The translations under genes and the position numbers were made by a program. The notes under the pieces are model-generated. The model was not told where the DNA came from. It worked only from the letters and a program-made list of their open reading frames with translations, and ran no database searches. Shown one piece after another: positions 27,959-36,108 of a stretch of DNA of 64,000 nucleotides; within the stretch, counting starts at the first letter, position 1, and the number at the start of each line of letters is the position of its first letter. Source of the DNA: Marinoscillum sp964351625 (GTDB taxonomy: Bacteria; Bacteroidota; Bacteroidia; Cytophagales; Cyclobacteriaceae); assembly GCA_964351625.1 (NCBI GenBank), contig CAYGOV010000007.1:1-64000 (forward strand). Direction: 5' to 3'.

Positions 27959-29011
27959 TTAATACTTCCAGTCAGCCTGATCTATTCCCTCGAGTGCCGC
28001 TACCAATAACTGAATAGAACCAGAGATATCCTCTTTGTGAGCCATCTCTATTACTTGATGAAGATGTCTGGTTGGTATGGAAATAGCGCCAGCGATAGAT
28101 CCATTTTTACCCATACGCTGCACACCTGCAGTGTCTGTGCCTCCAGCTGCTAATATTTCAGGCTGCCATGTGATTTTGTTATCATTAGCTACTTTTTTCA
28201 AAAACCTCACCATGCGGCTATCGCAGATGGTCATAGCATCCATGATCTTGATGGCAGTGCCTTTGCCTAGTTCGGTGACACGCTCATGGGCCTGTGCGCC
28301 GGGTAGATCATACGCTATTGTAGTATCTAATGCGATACCAAAATCTGGATTGATGGTATGAGAGGCTACATTTGCTCCCCTAAGACCTACTTCTTCCTGC
28401 ACTGTAAAGACTCCATAACAGTCATAAGCTGGATTTTTCATTGACTTCAGCGCCTCTATAAGTATATAAACAGAAACCCTGTTATCTATTGACTTACAGT
28501 TGACACATTCGCCCATTTCGATCAATTCACGCTGCCTTGTAATAGGATCACCAATCTCTATAAGTGCCGTGACTGCATCTTTACCCATACCACAGTCAAT
28601 GAAAAAATCTTCCATTTTAGCCGGAGCATTTCGCTCCTCAGTTTTCATAACATGAATTGGCTTACTACCCATTACACCTATCACATCTTCACGTCCATGA
28701 ATAATCACCCGCTGAGAAGTCAATGTCTTTGGATCAAAACCTCCTAAAGTCTGGAAGCGAATGAATCCATTGTCATCTATATGAGAAACCAAAAAACCGA
28801 TTTCATCCATATGCGCTGCGATCATCACTTTCTTTCCTTCAGGGTTTTTAGTGCCTCTCTTTATAGCTATCACATTACCCATATTGTCAACACTCCATTC
28901 ATCCACATGATCTTTGATTTCAGAAATAATCAATTCTCTGATTGGATTTTCGAAACCAGGAGCCCCCGGTGCTTCACAAATGGACTTAAGTAATTTTACG
29001 TCGACTTTCAT
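27959..29011 (-). CDS. M42 family metallopeptidase (aminopeptidase)
   Basis: 350 aa. A cocatalytic zinc/cobalt aminopeptidase of the M42 (endoglucanase-M/glutamyl-aminopeptidase, TET-like) family, cytosolic and usually a dodecamer. Metal-ligand motifs: AAHMDEIGFLV (His), SIDNRVSVYIL (Asp), FTVQEEVGLRGA (Glu pair with the catalytic Glu), GIALDTT (Asp) and the C-terminal RHLHQVIEMAH (His). The longest frame runs from 29092, through the tRNA terminator and part of the tRNA-Leu gene, so I choose ATG 29011 (MKVDVKLL), which lies just after that terminator. There is no signal peptide. Specificity within the family is not predictable. Confidence 0.93.
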   Translation of the reverse strand: MKVDVKLLKSICEAPGAPGFENPIRELIISEIKDHVDEWSVDNMGNVIAIKRGTKNPEGKKVMIAAHMDEIGFLVSHIDDNGFIRFQTLGGFDPKTLTSQRVIIHGREDVIGVMGSKPIHVMKTEERNAPAKMEDFFIDCGMGKDAVTALIEIGDPITRQRELIEMGECVNCKSIDNRVSVYILIEALKSMKNPAYDCYGVFTVQEEVGLRGANVASHTINPDFGIALDTTIAYDLPGAQAHERVTELGKGTAIKIMDAMTICDSRMVRFLKKVANDNKITWQPEILAAGGTDTAGVQRMGKNGSIAGAISIPTRHLHQVIEMAHKEDISGSIQLLVAALEGIDQADWKY

Positions 29012-29026
29012 TGATTCACGATTTAA

Positions 29027-29058
29027 GTAAAAAGTCCGACTGAGTTCAGTCGGACTTT
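29027..29058 (-). terminator. Terminator of tRNA-Leu(GAG)
   Basis: AAAGTCCGACTG (29031-29042) pairs perfectly with CAGTCGGACTTT (29047-29058) around AGTT. On the minus strand it is followed by TTTTAC. It lies only about 16 bp before the M42 start. Confidence 0.9.
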
Positions 29059-29065
29059 GGTAGTG

Positions 29066-29149
29066 TGCGCACGAGAAGATTCGAACTTCCACACAACTTA
29101 ATGCACCACCCCCTCAAGGTGGCGTGTCTACCAATTTCACCACGTGCGC
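29066..29149 (-). tRNA. tRNA-Leu (anticodon GAG)
   Basis: An 84-nt class II tRNA on the minus strand. The acceptor stem is GCGCACG/CGTGCGC with discriminator A. The anticodon stem CCACC/GGTGG encloses TTGAGGG, giving anticodon GAG (Leu, CUC/CUU codons). A long variable arm and a T arm containing TTCGAAT follow. CCA is not encoded. A second Leu tRNA with anticodon CAA lies 3.4 kb away on the same strand. Confidence 0.95.
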
Positions 29150-29208
29150 AGATAGGATTGCAAATTTACTTGCATAATTGAAATAGTGAAGGAACGCTCA
29201 TCATATTT

Positions 29209-30150
29209 TCAGATTACTTCCCAAACAGAATCACAAAATTGTTTTTTGCTGTCAAAAAAGTTCTTAACCATCCGAAATCCAGCTTTCTCTGCTAAATATT
29301 GAATTTCAAGCTCATCATATTTCTTGGAGACTTCCATGAATATTGGCTCCCATTTATTGAAATGGACAGTGCAATCTAACTTGCCAATATGGACATCTAC
29401 TGCCTCTTTACTTATCAAATAACTACGACATTGACCAGTCATGGGGTCATAGATTGGATTATGATCAAAGTGGTCCAATTTAAAATTTGCGTCGAGCTCT
29501 CGATTGACTCTTTCTAACAAATTAAGATTGAACTTTCGTGTGACACCTTCTGAATCATCATAAGCCTTAAGAATGGTTTTTGGATCTTTTTTCAGATCAA
29601 AGCCAATCATTATCAAATCTCCCGTATTCAGATTTTCAAGAATTTTATGTAAAAATTCTACGGCCTCTTCCATTTGGAAATTGCCAATATTAGACCCTAA
29701 GAAGAACACAAATGACTTAGTGTCTTCCTTGCGTTTGAGATCATTGAGTACGTCAAAATAATCCCCTACTTGACAATCAACTTCTAAATCTGGTAATTCC
29801 TCCTCCAAGCTCTTCTTCAATACATCTAAAACATTCGCTGAAATATCCACTGGATCATAGCTGAAATTTGCATTCTCATGTAGAAAATGGCGAAGTAGTA
29901 CCTTGGTTTTATAGCCATCGCCTGCCCCTAACTCTAAGATCTTAAATGGCGCATCAGTACCTATTAACGATAGCAATTCATGATTGTAAGTTTCAAAAAC
30001 TTCCAATTCAGCCCTTGTTAGGTAGTAATCATCCAATTGCATGATCTGCCGAAATAGCTCATCTCCAATGACATCATAAAAATACTTGGAGGACAATCTT
30101 TTCGGATAAGAGGACAAGCCTTCTTTAACGTCTTTAGCGAATTGATTCAA
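29209..30150 (-). CDS. egtD: L-histidine N-alpha-methyltransferase EgtD
   Basis: 313 aa. A SAM-dependent enzyme that trimethylates histidine to hercynine in ergothioneine biosynthesis. Family landmarks: SKYFYDVIGDELFRQIMQL near the N-terminus, the SAM-binding ILELGAGDGYKTKVLL (about 67-82), YDPVDIS, FFLGSNIGNF and the C-terminal EISKKYD/VSKKYDELEI segment. The start codon is TTG at 30150: a TGA at 30171-30169 closes the frame upstream and no ATG precedes the conserved N-terminus. It follows egtB by 26 bp, so the two form an operon. Whether the product is ergothioneine or only hercynine-derived thiols cannot be read from the sequence. Confidence 0.93.
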   Translation of the reverse strand: MNQFAKDVKEGLSSYPKRLSSKYFYDVIGDELFRQIMQLDDYYLTRAELEVFETYNHELLSLIGTDAPFKILELGAGDGYKTKVLLRHFLHENANFSYDPVDISANVLDVLKKSLEEELPDLEVDCQVGDYFDVLNDLKRKEDTKSFVFFLGSNIGNFQMEEAVEFLHKILENLNTGDLIMIGFDLKKDPKTILKAYDDSEGVTRKFNLNLLERVNRELDANFKLDHFDHNPIYDPMTGQCRSYLISKEAVDVHIGKLDCTVHFNKWEPIFMEVSKKYDELEIQYLAEKAGFRMVKNFFDSKKQFCDSVWEVI

Positions 30151-30176
30151 TATGATTTGATTTGATTTTCAATAGA

Positions 30177-31430
30177 TTAAATAAATCTGGCTAGTCGAAT
30201 ACCATTGAAAAGCCACCTCATATTTGGTTGGAAAAAGTTTCTGTAGGTTGGTCGAATGTGACTCTGAGGTGTGGCGTAAGAGCCCCCTCTCAGTACCATT
30301 TGATTAATCATGAATTTCCCATTGTACTCGCCTAAAGCACCTGGTGGAGCTTGATAGTATGGGTAAGGCAAATAAGCACTAGCAGTCCATTCCCAAAGAT
30401 TCCCAAAGAAATCAAGCGATTCCCCCGCCTTTGGTCTCATCAAGTTATGATCCACAAAATTGCCAGAGGACAAGGATTCTCTACCATATTCTAAGGCTGC
30501 TACTTCCCACTCAAACTCCGTTGGCAAACGAAACCCAGCCCATTTTGCATAGGCATCTGCCTCGTAAAATGAAATATGAGCAACAGGTTCACTCAAATTC
30601 ATTTTACTCAAACCTGACAGTCCAAACATCTTCCAAACACCTTGCTCTTCAAGCCAATAAAGTGGACTATTAACTTTATTGTTTTGAATCCAATCCCAAC
30701 CATCGGACAACCAAAAGGTGTGATCACTATATCCCCCCGAATTCATAAACCCGAGATACTCTCCATTTGTAACCAATCGATTAGCAATCTCAAATCCCTC
30801 CAAGTGAACTTCATGCCTCCGTAACTCATTGTCAAAACAAAAGGAATCTCCTTCGTGCCCAATATGGTAATTACCTTTTTTGATTGGAAGCCATTCACAA
30901 GAACTCTCTGGCGCCTTGTCACTATTCTCAATATCTCGTTTATACTCTGGGAAAGTAGGATTGTGTCCGAAAATATATTTTATATCATATAATAGTAACT
31001 CTTGATGCTGTTGCTCATGATGAAAGCCCACCTCAATTACATGAAGCTGCTCAGAAGTCAGCTCAGCCTCCAATATTAGCTTTTCCATGGCCTCATCCAC
31101 ATATTTCCGATAGGCAAAGACCTCATCTACTGAAGGACGAGTGAGATTACCTCGATCTGCACGAGACCATCTGTCTCCTGCTGCGATATAATAGCTATTG
31201 AAAAGGTAAGGGAATGATTTATCGAAAAGTTTGTAATCCGTAGTATTCGGCACCAACACGAATGTCTCAAAAAACCATGTGGTATGCGCAAGATGCCATT
31301 TGGGAGGGCTTACGTCTACAATTGGCTGAACTACAAAATCTTCCTTTTGAAGTGGCCCAACAAGTGTTAACGTTTGATTACGAATTGCTCTGTATCGAGC
31401 ATGCAAATTTTCAGGTAATGGTTGATGCAA
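30177..31430 (-). CDS. egtB: EgtB-type ergothioneine sulfoxide synthase
   Basis: 417 aa. A non-haem iron enzyme coupling a thiol (gamma-Glu-Cys or Cys) to hercynine. The N-terminal DinB-like domain carries iron-ligand motifs HLAHTTWFFE (His49) and HHEQQHQE (about 137-144). The C-terminal FGE/sulfatase-modifying domain (about 175-417) contains GFRLPTEFEWEVAA, GNLWEWTASAYLPYP and the RNFFQPNMRWLFNGIRLAR end. The start is non-ATG: TTG 31430 (just after an in-frame TAA) or TTG 31406. No egtA, egtC or egtE gene is next to it. The thiol donor cannot be determined from the residues I can see. Confidence 0.93.
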   Translation of the reverse strand: MHQPLPENLHARYRAIRNQTLTLVGPLQKEDFVVQPIVDVSPPKWHLAHTTWFFETFVLVPNTTDYKLFDKSFPYLFNSYYIAAGDRWSRADRGNLTRPSVDEVFAYRKYVDEAMEKLILEAELTSEQLHVIEVGFHHEQQHQELLLYDIKYIFGHNPTFPEYKRDIENSDKAPESSCEWLPIKKGNYHIGHEGDSFCFDNELRRHEVHLEGFEIANRLVTNGEYLGFMNSGGYSDHTFWLSDGWDWIQNNKVNSPLYWLEEQGVWKMFGLSGLSKMNLSEPVAHISFYEADAYAKWAGFRLPTEFEWEVAALEYGRESLSSGNFVDHNLMRPKAGESLDFFGNLWEWTASAYLPYPYYQAPPGALGEYNGKFMINQMVLRGGSYATPQSHIRPTYRNFFQPNMRWLFNGIRLARFI

Positions 31431-31494
31431 TTAGGCTAGGCTTTGATTCTCAATTGCATTAAAACTCTAATAAGGGGTAGAAAGTTCGGCTGGG

Positions 31495-32259
31495 CTAATC
31501 ATTAAGCCATTTTTTAAAAGAGCCAGATCGCTCCACGCTTACGATCACATCCATCGCACTCGGAGCGGGTGGTACCAATTCTATTTTCACACGACTTTTA
31601 GAATACGCAATCATGTTATGGATACTATCAAAAGAGATGATGAATTTTCGATTGATTCGGAAAAACTTTTTAGGGTCCAAGGCACCTTCCAAATCACCCA
31701 AATTCATATTGATAATATGCTGGGTGCCTTTATGTGTAACTAGGAATGTATATCTATCCTCACTGAAAAAATAAGCCACCTCTTTGGTTTGAACTGAACG
31801 AATCTTATCACCTAAAGACACTAGAAAACGCTCTTGATAGGATTGCTCTGCAAACGGACGCAATGCCTTCAAAATATTGCTCATATCCACCGTCTCACCA
31901 CTACTCTTGATAGCCTTGTACTTATCTACGGCTGATTTTAGTTCATCCTCATCTACCGGTTTCAATAGATAATCAATACTATATTGTTTGAAAGCCTTGA
32001 TCGCGTATTGATCATAAGCTGTAGTGATAATAATTGGAATATCTTTCGCTACAGATTTGAATATCTCAAAGCTCAGACCGTCCCCTAACTCAATATCTGA
32101 CAGGATCAAATCCACTTCATTATTCTCCAGCCAAGCGAGCGAGTTGCTTACACTGTCTAGCATGACAACAACTTCAGCGTCAGGAACAACCTTAAGAAGC
32201 ATCTTTTGAAGTGTCTCCGCTGCGAGTGATTCGTCTTCGATAATTGCTACGCTGAACAT
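31495..32259 (-). CDS. LytTR-family response regulator
   Basis: 254 aa. An N-terminal receiver (about 1-120) has acidic residues VAIIEDE, phospho-acceptor Asp in LILSDIELGDG (about 56), Thr in IIITTAY and Lys in YLLKPVDEDEL. A C-terminal LytTR DNA-binding domain (about 140-245) has RFLVSLGDKIRSVQTKEV and FRINRKFIISFDSI. This class usually binds DNA as a dimer and pairs with LytS/HisK-type kinases. The gene lies 42 bp after a kinase of that family and is the last gene of a three-gene unit. Confidence 0.93.
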   Translation of the reverse strand: MFSVAIIEDESLAAETLQKMLLKVVPDAEVVVMLDSVSNSLAWLENNEVDLILSDIELGDGLSFEIFKSVAKDIPIIITTAYDQYAIKAFKQYSIDYLLKPVDEDELKSAVDKYKAIKSSGETVDMSNILKALRPFAEQSYQERFLVSLGDKIRSVQTKEVAYFFSEDRYTFLVTHKGTQHIINMNLGDLEGALDPKKFFRINRKFIISFDSIHNMIAYSKSRVKIELVPPAPSAMDVIVSVERSGSFKKWLND

Positions 32260-32301
32260 AGTTTTTGTTGATAAATTCTACGAGAAGTTAAACCATTCTT
32301 A

Positions 32302-33279
32302 TTAAATCAGAGGAATCTTGACCTCATAATAATCACCATCTTGTCGAAATTCTGGCTTTCGATCCATTAAAAGCGAAAGTCGCTTTTTAAGATTTTCCTG
32401 TCCTATACCTGTGGATTGATGAGAAGCAACCTTGGGTTGATAATTATTCCTCACATACAAGTAATTATCCTTCACAAATACTTCAATGAAAATAGGATTC
32501 TCTCGCGTAACTTCATTGTGCTTAAGAATATTTTCCACCATCATCTGCAAAGATGCACTTGGTAACATTTTTTGTAAATCAGCAGGTATCAGTTGATAAG
32601 TAAAATTGACTGCACCTCTGAAACGCACTTTTTGTAGAAAAATATAATGCTCCACAAATTTAATCTCAGACTCAAGCGTAGTTTCGTTCTCATTATGATC
32701 TAGCAGATACCTATAAGTACTTGCTAAATTCTTAGTGAAGAGCCTTGCCTCGTCATTGTCTTCTAACAAAGCGTGGAGCGTATTCAAACAGTTAAAAAGA
32801 AAATGGGGATTGACCTGATTGCGTAGATTCTCCAATTCGGCAATTACCTTCTCTTTCTCCACTCTTTCCGCCTTCACCATCAGTTCCTTATTCAGAACTC
32901 TGAGTCGTTGCGTTTCTATGGCCCGCTTGATGACAATAGTCATCTCATCGTAAGTCCAAGGTTTGGAGATGTAATAGTAGATATGCCCTTGATTTACAGC
33001 ACTAATGACTGTTTCCATGTCTGCATACCCTGTCACTAATATTCTAATACTATCGCGAGCTACCTGAATGGATCGTTTGAGAAACTCGACACCAGTCATA
33101 TTTGGCATCCGCTGGTCAGTAAGGATTACTGGAATCTCCTGATCCTTTATAAGAATCTGCATCGCCTCATCACCGGAGTTAGCCGTGATTATTTCATATT
33201 CCTTACGGAAAACGGATCGAAAGTAATCGACGTTACCACTTTCATCATCTACATAAAGTATTTTGACAAGATCCGCCAT
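32302..33279 (-). CDS. Soluble receiver-LytS-type (HisK) histidine kinase
   Basis: 325 aa. The N-terminal receiver (about 1-120) has YVDDESG and the Asp in VILTDQRMPNMTG (about 53), with Lys in YYISKPWTYDEM. A short coiled coil (about 125-150) leads to a HisK domain with the signature NQVNPHFLFNCLNTLHAL (His about 159) and a C-terminal ATPase part (MVENILKHN, GIGQENLKKRL). There is no transmembrane segment or sensor domain: the kinase input is a receiver, so it should be driven by another kinase or a protein partner. It starts 11 bp after a 66-aa membrane protein and precedes a LytTR regulator, its probable target. Confidence 0.9.
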   Translation of the reverse strand: MADLVKILYVDDESGNVDYFRSVFRKEYEIITANSGDEAMQILIKDQEIPVILTDQRMPNMTGVEFLKRSIQVARDSIRILVTGYADMETVISAVNQGHIYYYISKPWTYDEMTIVIKRAIETQRLRVLNKELMVKAERVEKEKVIAELENLRNQVNPHFLFNCLNTLHALLEDNDEARLFTKNLASTYRYLLDHNENETTLESEIKFVEHYIFLQKVRFRGAVNFTYQLIPADLQKMLPSASLQMMVENILKHNEVTRENPIFIEVFVKDNYLYVRNNYQPKVASHQSTGIGQENLKKRLSLLMDRKPEFRQDGDYYEVKIPLI

Positions 33280-33290
33280 ATTAAAACAAG

Positions 33291-33491
33291 TTAATCGTTG
33301 CTTCCTCCTCGCATACCCTCTTTGTAGATGATGAAGAGCAAAAGTCCTCCATCAATAAACACTAATGACAATACAAACAGCTTAAGGAAATGTGGAATAT
33401 ATCCTATCTCATTATTAACCAAAATGAGAATAATGGCCATAAGGGTAATGAAAATTGCTGTGAAGTAAACGAAATTAGAAAGGTTGCGCAT
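33291..33491 (-). CDS. Small membrane protein (66 aa) heading the kinase operon
   Basis: A 66-aa protein with two hydrophobic helices (about 5-26 and 34-57), a short polar hairpin (NNEIGYIPH) and a basic/Gly-rich C-terminus (KEGMRGGSND). I recognise no family. It is 11 bp upstream of the receiver-kinase, on the same strand, and has an ATG preceded by AT-rich DNA, so it is very probably a real gene. It may localise the soluble kinase or sense the membrane; this is inference from the gene order only. Confidence 0.7.
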   Translation of the reverse strand: MRNLSNFVYFTAIFITLMAIILILVNNEIGYIPHFLKLFVLSLVFIDGGLLLFIIYKEGMRGGSND

Positions 33492-33790
33492 GCTAACAAG
33501 TTGGTGGTAATAAAGATATCAAACATAGCCAATTTCAACTTCCAACCGAAAGAAAAATACTGTTAAGGTCAATTATTTCATCAAATCTCAAATATTGTTC
33601 ATTCATATTTCAAAGTTTCAGCATGATTGATACGATTTGCTATCGTGAACTCAAAGTTTTAAAATTAGCTTAATGACTATTTTGAAAAATAATTGCCATT
33701 TTTCCACGGATGGTTAATCAGCCAGACAACCTCTCCTTTTCAATGCGAAAAATTCTTAAGTATCTTTAGCATTGCGACAATAGAAATTTT

Positions 33791-34648
33791 ATGAAATACC
33801 TACTATTCCTTACCATCACAAATTTTGCTATAATTACTCTGACTGCACAAACGGATTATGCTTTTGAGACTTTTGATGACACGAGGATTGTCAATGGCCA
33901 TTCAGTAGAAACGAAGCAGGAAGGTATTATGACGTTTATTATTTCACATCGCTTTGGCACGATTAATACTGGATCGTATGAAGTTTGGGGATTGGACAAT
34001 GCCACCATGCGTATGGGACTCGACTATGGAATTACCAACAATCTTATGATAGGTGTCGGACGTAGCACCTTTGAAAAAACAGGAGACGGTTGCATCAAAT
34101 ACCGCGCTTTGGCACAATCTAGCGGCGAGAGATCTATGCCAGTCACCGTAACTCTACTTGGAACTACCGCCATGAAAACTCTTAAAAGAACAGATGGTAT
34201 TGACCTCAGTTTAGGGCAAAAACTTTCCTATACGTCTCAGGTGCTCATTGCTAGAAAATTCAATTCAAAATTTAGCGCCCAGGTAATGCCTACTTATCTT
34301 CATCGCAACCTTGTGGATGACGATGAGCAAAACGATATCCTATCGCTAGGTTTTGCCGGACAATATCAATTGTTTAAAAACTGGAGTCTTTCAATAGAAT
34401 ATTACGCTACTCCGCAGGATGATTTACCAGATGGCTCTCTTGTCAATCAAGCGTACAATCAATCACTAGCTATAGGTGTACAAATCGATACCAAAGGCCA
34501 CATTTTTCAGTTTCACTTTGGCAACAGCCGAGGGATGATTGAGAAATTTTTCATTGCAGAAACTAGCGGCAACTGGATGGATGGTGATGTCTATTTTGGC
34601 TTCAATATTACAAGGGATTTTAAAGTGAAAGGAAGGAAAGTAAGATGA
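33791..34648 (+). CDS. DUF5777 family beta-barrel protein
   Basis: 285 aa. A signal peptide (to about LTAQ) is followed by an outer-membrane-barrel-like protein with DYAFETFDDTRIVNGHSVE and TFIISHRFGTINTGSYEVWG near the N-terminus, the pattern I associate with DUF5777. The barrel ends with a basic tail (VKGRKVR). It overlaps the cytochrome gene by 4 bp (ATGA), indicating translational coupling. DUF5777 proteins in Bacteroidota are often near cytochrome c or YceI-like genes. The function is unknown; a role in electron-transfer envelope complexes is an inference from this context. Confidence 0.82.
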   Translation: MKYLLFLTITNFAIITLTAQTDYAFETFDDTRIVNGHSVETKQEGIMTFIISHRFGTINTGSYEVWGLDNATMRMGLDYGITNNLMIGVGRSTFEKTGDGCIKYRALAQSSGERSMPVTVTLLGTTAMKTLKRTDGIDLSLGQKLSYTSQVLIARKFNSKFSAQVMPTYLHRNLVDDDEQNDILSLGFAGQYQLFKNWSLSIEYYATPQDDLPDGSLVNQAYNQSLAIGVQIDTKGHIFQFHFGNSRGMIEKFFIAETSGNWMDGDVYFGFNITRDFKVKGRKVR

Positions 34649-35655
34649 ACAAGCTCCAAATAACTTTACTTGGGTTCTCACTTTGCTCTTTGGGTATGCT
34701 CCCGCTTGCAAATGATACCATTTCCAACGATCAGCCAATTGCAGAATTACTTTTCAATTGGGGCGAATCAAAACCCGATCATTATCTAGATGTTATCACT
34801 CCTGAAATGGTACAGCGCGGTGAGGATATTATTAAACTGGGGAGAACCATTGGGCCAGACGGGAAACGATCCAAATATGTGAGTAAATACTACACCTGCA
34901 CGAGCTGTCACAATGTGACGCGTGAAGATGCTGACCTCATCAAGGTGGATCAAGATGCCAGACTTGACTATGCAATAGCAAATAAAGTCCCATACTTACA
35001 AGGCTCTACCTTCTGGGGTATTGTAAATAGAAAGACTTGGTACAATGACGACTATGTTTTGAAATATGGTGACTTAGTACGCAAGGCAGAGCATAGCCTG
35101 AAAGAATCGACCCATCTATGTGCAACTGTTTGCGCCCAAGGACGCCCTCTTGAAGACTGGGAGATGGAAAGCGTATTGGCCTATTACTGGTCGCTACAGC
35201 TCAAAGTGGGTGATTTAAATATTTCTGATGATGAAATAAAAAAACTAACCTCAAAAACCGGTACCAATTCTGAAAAAATTGAACTGATTCAATCGAAATT
35301 TCTTCAAAAATCGCCCGCAACATTTGCTGAATTACCAGAAAGTAAAATTGATGGGTATGCGTATAAGGGAGACGCTGTTCTTGGAAAGGCTATTTATGAG
35401 CTTGGCTGTCAACATTGCCACCGCCCAGATGGGGAAAGCGATGTTGTGTTTGACAATACTAATTTGACTTACGATTGGCTTGTGAAACACATTCCGGAAA
35501 ATACTGATCTCTCCATCTATCAGATCATCAGAAAAGGCACATATGCCGAATATGGACATAAGGAATATATGCCCCACTATACTTTAGAAAAGATGTCTGA
35601 TCAGCAAATTGAGCACCTGAGAGCTTTCCTAGAGAATCCTTCTTTGGCTTACTAA
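34645..35655 (+). CDS. Diheme c-type cytochrome, SoxA/TsdA-like
   Basis: 336 aa. A signal peptide (MNKLQITLLGFSLCSLG...) is followed by two cytochrome c domains with haem-attachment motifs CTSCH (about residue 85) and CQHCH (about 255). Between them is HLCATVCAQGRPLEDWEMES, a segment reminiscent of SoxA/TsdA-type proteins, in which a Cys serves as an axial haem ligand; here two cysteines are present. The periplasmic location is implied. A thiosulfate- or tetrathionate-type activity is possible but not established. It is coupled to the DUF5777 gene and ends in a tail-to-tail overlap of a few bases with the DUF2141 gene. Confidence 0.87.
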   Translation: MNKLQITLLGFSLCSLGMLPLANDTISNDQPIAELLFNWGESKPDHYLDVITPEMVQRGEDIIKLGRTIGPDGKRSKYVSKYYTCTSCHNVTREDADLIKVDQDARLDYAIANKVPYLQGSTFWGIVNRKTWYNDDYVLKYGDLVRKAEHSLKESTHLCATVCAQGRPLEDWEMESVLAYYWSLQLKVGDLNISDDEIKKLTSKTGTNSEKIELIQSKFLQKSPATFAELPESKIDGYAYKGDAVLGKAIYELGCQHCHRPDGESDVVFDNTNLTYDWLVKHIPENTDLSIYQIIRKGTYAEYGHKEYMPHYTLEKMSDQQIEHLRAFLENPSLAY

Positions 35656-36050
35656 AGATCGATCACAATAGAAGTTTCAAGAGAGGTATCCACTTTGGCT
35701 TCACTGAATGATGGTGGACCAAACATGCCCATTGAATTCCTGGAGAAACCATAAGGCTCCTTAGGAATACCTAAGAAAGTCATATCCAGTTTTCCATTGC
35801 CATTCACATCGTGATAGACTGCCATACCATATATCCCAGCAGGACATATTATAGGAATTGTCATCTCACCAGTTCTTGTTACATCTATTATGGCACTACA
35901 CGTCAATTTACTGTCATGAAGAAAATTCTCTTTACTATCATAAAAAGCAATTTTCAACTGACCAGATGCCACTTTTATTCCTGTCACTTTTATCGAAGTG
36001 ACGTTTGGCTGTTGCCAAAATGTGAGTATTGAAATGAGGAGTAGAATCAT
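35652..36050 (-). CDS. DUF2141 family secreted protein
   Basis: 132 aa. The sequence GQLKIAFYDSKENFLH, GIYGMAVYHDVNGNGKLD and GIPKEPYGFSRNS follows the DUF2141 pattern, including the D-x-N-x-N-x-K-x-D loop that resembles a calcium-binding site. The hydrophobic N-terminus (MILLLISILTFWQQ) is a signal peptide lacking the usual basic residue. No alternative ATG or GTG/TTG exists before the in-frame TAA at 36071-36069, so the start is fixed, yet the seven-T tail of the preceding terminator touches this ATG. The gene is convergent with and overlaps the cytochrome by a few bases. Confidence 0.83.
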   Translation of the reverse strand: MILLLISILTFWQQPNVTSIKVTGIKVASGQLKIAFYDSKENFLHDSKLTCSAIIDVTRTGEMTIPIICPAGIYGMAVYHDVNGNGKLDMTFLGIPKEPYGFSRNSMGMFGPPSFSEAKVDTSLETSIVIDL

Positions 36051-36084
36051 AAAAAAAGCCTGTTTGTATTAACTACAAACAGGC
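36051..36084 (-). terminator. Terminator of the desaturase gene, abutting the DUF2141 start
   Basis: GCCTGTTTGTA (36058-36068) pairs with TACAAACAGGC (36074-36084) around TTAAC. On the minus strand it is followed by TTTTTTT, and the DUF2141 ATG begins at the very next base. It terminates the desaturase transcript. Confidence 0.9.
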
Positions 36085-36108
36085 CATTTATTGTTTTAAA
36101 TATTTCTA

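Noticed and set aside
29012..29092. 27-residue N-terminal extension of the M42 peptidase frame
   Set aside because: It runs through the tRNA-Leu terminator and into the tRNA gene itself; ATG 29011 fits the family.
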